In this document: one piece after another, positions 59,784 to 64,000 of the stretch
Position numbering within the stretch: the stretch's first letter is position 1
Layout of the letters: each line of letters opens with the position of its first letter
Assembly (NCBI RefSeq): GCF_004353905.1
Contig: NZ_SMOD01000017.1
Coordinates: 1-64,000 of the forward strand
DNA length: 64,000 nucleotides
Direction: 5' to 3'
Origin: Paraburkholderia guartelaensis
GTDB taxonomy: Bacteria > Pseudomonadota > Gammaproteobacteria > Burkholderiales > Burkholderiaceae
Position numbers and translations under genes: made by a program
The notes under the pieces: generated by a model
What the model saw: only the letters and a program-made list of their open reading frames with translations
The model's database searches: none
Told to the model about the DNA's origin: nothing

Positions 59784-62537
59784 TCATTTCCGATCGTCGG
59801 AACGCCCGGTACCGAGTGCCTCGAGCAACGGCCGGAGGGCATCCAGTTCCGCACCGAAACCGCTCCAGTCTCCCGCCCGCAGTCGCTCGATGGCGCGGTC
59901 ATAATGGGCAAGTGCCTCTCTTGCGCGGGTGTCCGCTGTGCCCCGGGATGGCGGTGCCCCTTGTGCGGGCTCATTGAAAAGCGCCGCCAGGGCCTCACTC
60001 AGGCTGTTCTCCATCACCACACGGTCACCATAAGCGGCAATCACCCGCTTCAACTCCGGTAACTGACCGGCCGCCGCGCGCAAATAGAGCGGAGAAACGT
60101 AGAGGATCGAGTTCTCGATCGGCACGACCACAAGATGGCCGCGAATGACGCGTGAGCCCATCTGGTTCCACAGCGAAATCTGCTGCGAGATCTCGGTATT
60201 CTGCTGAATACGCGCTTCGATCTGAAACGGCCCATAGACCAGCTTGTCCTTGGGAAAGGTATACACGATGAGCTTGCCGTACCCGGACGGATCGCAACGC
60301 GCCGCCAGCCAGGCAATCATGTTCTCCCGCTGGCTCGGCACCATCGGCAGCATGAGGATGAACTCGGCACTTGCATCGCCGGGGAGTCGCATGATCGTGT
60401 AGTACGGCGGCATCGTGCTGGCAGCGCTCCCCCCATCCATTCCTACCAGTTCCTGGGGAAACTGCCACAGATCCTCGCGGTTGTAGAACACCTCCGGCGC
60501 ATCCATGTGATAGGCACGGTAGAGCTGCGCCTGGATCAGGAACAGATCTTCGGGGTAGCGGATATGGCGCCGGAGCGTCGGCGGCATCACGTCCAATGGT
60601 TTGAACAAACCCGGGAAAATGCGCTCGTATGTTCGCAGGAGCGGATCGGCGGGATCGCTGACGTAGAAATCGACCGTGCCGTTATACGCGTCGACCACGA
60701 CCTTGACCGCGTTCCGGATGTAATTGGCGCCATCGCCGAACCCCGGCCGGGAGTAAGGAAACCACTGGCTGACGGTATAGGCATCCTGTATCCAGAACAA
60801 GCGCCCATTGCTTGCAACGACATAGGGATCATGGTCGAGATTCAGGAACGGCGCGATAGTACGTACGCGGTCCTGAATGTTGCGGTGGAGCAGGATCCGG
60901 CTCTGGTCTGTGATATAGCCGCTCAGCAGGATATTGGGATCGTCGAGTTGCCAGGCGAAGAGACTGCGTCGCGCGGCACTGCCGATGTTGACGCCGTCGC
61001 GCCCGCTGTACGCCGTGTAAGCATTGGTCGGTCTGTTGGGATAGTCGAATTCAGCGACACTGCCGTTCACGATCACATAGTCCTGCCGGCCCTCACTGAA
61101 ATAGAGACGTGGTTCGCGAATGGCAGGGGCGCCGTTGGAGACGGGCGGAATATCCCGCAGACAGAAAAAGGGTAAGCCTTCGGTGGACTTCTCCGTAACT
61201 GGTGACATCACGACGCCGATGCCGTGAGTAAAGATAAGGTGCAGGTTCACCCAGGTTTGGGCGTTGGGCGGAAGCATCGCCGGGTCCAGTTCACGCGCCG
61301 ACAGCATGACCTGCCTGTATCCGCTGTCAAGCTGATAGCGGTCGATGTCCACTGAAACAAATTTGTAGTAAGTCCTGATCTCCTGCAACTGTGCATAGGT
61401 ATCCATCAGCGGTTGCACATCCCATAGCCGGATGTTGTCGATGGTTGCCCGATTGGCCTGCAGCGAATCGAGAGTCAGTCCCTGCTCGGGATCAAACGGT
61501 TTAACCTCGATTTTTGCGAGGCCGTAAGCCTCACGCGTTAGCGCGATAGTGTGCTCGATGTAGGGTGTTTCCAGTTTCAGCTCGCTCGGTTTGACATAGA
61601 AGCGCTGAAACAGCGCCGGATAGATCACAGCAAACACAAGCGAACTGCCGAATACGAGCAGCGCGAGAACGGCGGGCTGCAGAAAGCTCCGCCGGCGCAT
61701 GTTGATCAAAAGGGCAACGGATGACGCCGCGGCAAGACCGGCAAGCATCCACAGGACCGGCAACTCGACGTGGACGTCGGTATAGCTGGCGCCAACCACG
61801 ACGCCGTTGTCACCATTGAGCAGCAAAAAGCGGTCGAGCCACCACGACCAGGCCTTTACCGCAAAGAACAAGGCGAGCAGTGCCGAACCATGAGTGATGA
61901 CGGCGGCCGAGAGTGCCCGTGCTGACCGCTCCGGCGTGATGTCACCGCGCAACCCGTAGACAGCACCTGCCACGATCGCGCTGCAGAAAACCAGCCGCAG
62001 CAGCCAGTTCTTGAGCGCGACATACGCGGGAAGCGAGAAGAGATAAAAGCTGATGTCCCTCTCAAAGATCGGATCGCGCTCGCCAACCGGCACCTGATAA
62101 ATAAAGCGAAGCGCGATGTCCCAGCTAGAGGTTTCGCTAGCGGCAATGAACAGCCCAAAGACGACCGCGGCGCAGGCAATGCTGGAGCGCCAGGGAACGC
62201 GCGGCGCGACCAGTTCGGCCAGATCGCCAGTGACTTCCGCCGCACCCGACGAATCGGCCGCTACCGCCCGCAAGATATCGACGCTCCTCGCGTAACGATG
62301 CGCCAGCATCCCGGACAGCCATATCGCGCACGCCGAGATTGCGAACACCGTGGCAAACAGCGCCACTTTCGCGGAAAGGATGGTGCGGAAAACGCCACCA
62401 TAGCCGATCGAAGAGAACCACAGCCAGTCGACCAGGATGCCGGTGATGCGTCCGACGACAATCAGGCCGGCGATGACGGCCATCGCCGCGATTGCATATC
62501 GTCTCAGACGCACTCCGGACTTCACTTCCGACCGCAT
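59784..62537 (-). CDS. UPF0182-family large membrane protein (COG1615)
   Basis: This is a 917-residue protein. The N-terminal ~340 residues hold about seven membrane segments (YAIAAMAVIAGLIVVGRITG, LFATVFAISACAIWLSG and others). The remainder is a large domain with family marks such as ERDISFYLFSLPAY, GVVMSPVTEKSTEGLPFF, LHRNIQDRVRTIAPFLNLDHDPY (part quoted) and a late RVVMENSLSEALAALF. The function is unknown throughout the family. ATG 62537 follows GGAGGG. Its size is normal for UPF0182. Confidence 0.93.
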   Translation of the reverse strand: MRSEVKSGVRLRRYAIAAMAVIAGLIVVGRITGILVDWLWFSSIGYGGVFRTILSAKVALFATVFAISACAIWLSGMLAHRYARSVDILRAVAADSSGAAEVTGDLAELVAPRVPWRSSIACAAVVFGLFIAASETSSWDIALRFIYQVPVGERDPIFERDISFYLFSLPAYVALKNWLLRLVFCSAIVAGAVYGLRGDITPERSARALSAAVITHGSALLALFFAVKAWSWWLDRFLLLNGDNGVVVGASYTDVHVELPVLWMLAGLAAASSVALLINMRRRSFLQPAVLALLVFGSSLVFAVIYPALFQRFYVKPSELKLETPYIEHTIALTREAYGLAKIEVKPFDPEQGLTLDSLQANRATIDNIRLWDVQPLMDTYAQLQEIRTYYKFVSVDIDRYQLDSGYRQVMLSARELDPAMLPPNAQTWVNLHLIFTHGIGVVMSPVTEKSTEGLPFFCLRDIPPVSNGAPAIREPRLYFSEGRQDYVIVNGSVAEFDYPNRPTNAYTAYSGRDGVNIGSAARRSLFAWQLDDPNILLSGYITDQSRILLHRNIQDRVRTIAPFLNLDHDPYVVASNGRLFWIQDAYTVSQWFPYSRPGFGDGANYIRNAVKVVVDAYNGTVDFYVSDPADPLLRTYERIFPGLFKPLDVMPPTLRRHIRYPEDLFLIQAQLYRAYHMDAPEVFYNREDLWQFPQELVGMDGGSAASTMPPYYTIMRLPGDASAEFILMLPMVPSQRENMIAWLAARCDPSGYGKLIVYTFPKDKLVYGPFQIEARIQQNTEISQQISLWNQMGSRVIRGHLVVVPIENSILYVSPLYLRAAAGQLPELKRVIAAYGDRVVMENSLSEALAALFNEPAQGAPPSRGTADTRAREALAHYDRAIERLRAGDWSGFGAELDALRPLLEALGTGRSDDRK

Positions 62538-63190
62538 AGTCCCTCCTGCGTTGGCCGTCGCCCCACGCCTCCTGAGATCGGATCAATCGCGCAATGCCGA
62601 TCTGCCGGGAGCGCGGCCGAACGGCCTGCCAATGCGGCCCGAGTTCGCGTGGAGCAGGCTCAGACCAGTTGAATGATTGTAGTTCGGTGTGGCTATTGAC
62701 ATCGGCACCCCCGCGTAGGCGGCTACTCGTCCGGTGCCGGATGCAACAGACCTCGCTGCCCTGCCTGGCGATGGATGCCACTCTGCTGTTCCTCGTTGTC
62801 GCCGGTGAAGGTGTTCTCAAGAACCTGGGCTACCAGTGGAGGGAGCGGTCGAGGCGCCGGGAAGAAGCCGCGCCGATGGCCGGCTATGGCAGTCGGGCAC
62901 CATCAGCGCTGTGGGGCGATTACTCGCCCTTGCTACCGAGGTTAAGCGGGTCACCGCTCATGCCGACCTCCGCGGGCGCTTGACTCAGGACGCGACTGTG
63001 TCGTCGCCGTGGCCACGATCTATCGCGATGTAGAAAGTTCGCGGACGGAAGTCGAGACGGAGCGCGCCTTACCTTGACGCCAGGCTGGGAGCAAAACGCG
63101 CATGTCGGCGTACGTATTGCTCGGGCGTGACCTATTCTTAAAAGATCGCAAGCGTTTGTCCCTTTTCAGGTATTCGACAGGAGGTGTGCC
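62538..63190. other. Region with no recognisable full gene
   Basis: These 653 bases lie upstream of UPF0182 and before the deacylase gene. Forward frames (such as one ending about 63033 and one ending near 63075 with DCVVAVATIYRDVE) look like scattered remnants; no start, family or ribosome site is convincing. The UPF0182 promoter lies at the left end. Confidence 0.4.
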
Positions 63191-63682
63191 ATGTCGATAT
63201 CGCCAACCCTGCAGGAGTGCCTGCGCAGCAAGGGGTCCCGTTACGAAGTTGTGCGTCACCCATACAGCCACTCGAGTGTCGAAACGGCTGCTGCGGCGCA
63301 CATTCCCGGTGACCGCCTCGCCAAGACCGTGCTCCTTGAGGACGATCACGGCTATGTGGCCGCCGTGCTGCCTTCAACTTACGCCGTACAACTTTCCGAG
63401 CTCTGGAACAAGACAGGGCGCCGGCTCGCCCTGGCCACGGAAGTCGAACTACGCGAATTGTTCAAGGACTGCGATGCGGGAGCGCTGCCGCCGATTTGTA
63501 TGGCGTATGGCATGAAAACCTACCTGGAATCGAGCCTGGCAGGCCAGCCGGACGTCTACTTCGAGGCGGGCGATCACGAAGAACTGATTCATATGGAAAC
63601 GGATCAGTTCCTCACGCTGATGGACGACGCGGAGCGCGCGCATTTCGCACGGCGGATGCGAGGGTTGGGCGGCCGCGCCTGA
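63191..63682 (+). CDS. YbaK/ProXp-type aminoacyl-tRNA deacylase
   Basis: This is a 163-residue protein of the YbaK/EbsC family, which removes wrong amino acids from tRNA in trans. Family marks are RYEVVRHPYSHSSVETAAAA, KTVLLEDDHGYVAAVLPS and GALPPICMAYGMKTYLESSL (part quoted). The Lys of KTVLLEDD is the usual key residue. GGAGG stands just before ATG 63191. The exact target tRNA is not predictable. It faces an ECF-type gene at the window end. Confidence 0.9.
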   Translation: MSISPTLQECLRSKGSRYEVVRHPYSHSSVETAAAAHIPGDRLAKTVLLEDDHGYVAAVLPSTYAVQLSELWNKTGRRLALATEVELRELFKDCDAGALPPICMAYGMKTYLESSLAGQPDVYFEAGDHEELIHMETDQFLTLMDDAERAHFARRMRGLGGRA

Positions 63683-63802
63683 GGTGGGGCCTGTGATGCC
63701 GAGCTGGCATCAGGTAAATGCCGATTAAAAATCGTTCGTTATGCAGATCAATACGTCAATAGGAAACGGTTGCCGGTTCTTTGTCCTGGAGCGTTTGCGG
63801 AT

Positions 63803-64000
63803 TCAACCCGTCGATGCAAGCTCGAGTTTCTTGCGCTGCAGGAACCGGCGCACGGCCGGATCGCGCTCGAGGCCGATCGCAAGATCGTACGCGTCAAGCG
63901 CTTCGGTCTTAGCGCCGGCGCGGGCGAGCAAATTGGCGCGCGCGGCCCAGTATGGCTGGTACTCAGTCAGCCGCGGATCGTTCGCATATGGCGCGAGCGC
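63803..64000 (-). CDS. C-terminal part of an ECF sigma factor (DUF6596 type)
   Basis: The last 65 residues of a reverse-strand gene enter from beyond the window and stop at 63803-63805. It reads ALAPYANDPRLTEYQPYWAA, RANLLARAGAKTEALDAYDL, then IGLERDPAVRRFLQRKKLEL, the TPR-like C-terminal tail typical of ECF sigma factors with DUF6596 (ECF42-like), where sequence YHxxxAARAxLLxRxG..xEAxxAYxxAI is conserved. The sigma domains lie outside the window. Confidence 0.75.
   Translation of the reverse strand, partial: ALAPYANDPRLTEYQPYWAARANLLARAGAKTEALDAYDLAIGLERDPAVRRFLQRKKLELASTG

Noticed and set aside
62640..63075. Possible gene between UPF0182 and the deacylase
   Set aside because: Frames are broken, no start with a ribosome site is seen and no family is recognised.

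Overview
The window reads as a GC-rich Burkholderiales chromosome or megaplasmid segment, most like Paraburkholderia, Caballeronia or Burkholderia. The evidence is two Burkholderia-type outer-membrane porins, a DUF3563 mini-protein, a great excess of LysR regulators, and many single-operon catabolic modules next to their own regulators. No rRNA, tRNA or CRISPR array was seen. Every call comes from reading the sequence; no database search was run.

Layout. 0-0.6 kb: the right end of an IS21-family element that has cut an Lrp/AsnC regulator in two; the divergent LysE-type exporter partner is intact. 1.4-6 kb: panB, a methyltransferase, an AMP-forming acyl-CoA ligase and an SDR. 6-10.6 kb: LysR, then divergently an M20 amidohydrolase, an amino-acid binding protein and a porin. 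10.6-12.6 kb: a lone methyltransferase and an AraC/GyrI regulator. 13-20 kb: a signalling block with a stand-alone ketosynthase III, a six-TM hybrid kinase with two receivers and an HPt domain, a receiver-kinase protein and a MASE2-GGDEF-EAL protein. 20.9-25.5 kb: an orphan lytic transglycosylase fused to a VirB9-like domain, and a two-component operon with a lipoprotein and a COG4705 membrane protein. 25.7-34 kb: LysR regulators, an oxidoreductase, an ECF sigma factor, SnoaL-like proteins, an unusual SDR and gene remnants. 34-41 kb: a second-copy-type glnA, DUF3563, an FAD monooxygenase and a RidA/D-amino-acid/HAD operon with LysR. 41-55 kb: a TetR-controlled molybdenum-hydroxylase and CoA-thioester catabolic operon with its own transporter, porin and XdhC maturation factor. 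55-57.4 kb: a TetR/SDR pair and a broken integrase. 57.5-64 kb: small exported proteins, an ACT protein, a giant UPF0182 membrane protein, a YbaK-type deacylase and the end of an ECF sigma factor.

How the genes work together. The most interesting unit is 13.15-17.95 kb. A FabH-fold condensing enzyme with an intact Cys-His-Asn triad sits 28 bases upstream of a kinase whose membrane domain resembles the CqsS/LqsS/PhcS class of quorum-sensing receptors. A PhcR-like receiver-kinase protein converges on it. This suggests a signal synthase, receptor and responder circuit in which the usual CqsA/LqsA or PhcB synthase is replaced by a ketosynthase. The second unit is the 42-55 kb operon: a CoxM-like FAD subunit plus a fused CoxS-CoxL protein, a CoA-transferase, an enoyl-CoA hydratase/hydrolase fusion and a thiolase with a Zn-ribbon partner. 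It looks like uptake, CoA activation, hydroxylation and thiolytic cleavage of an unidentified substrate.
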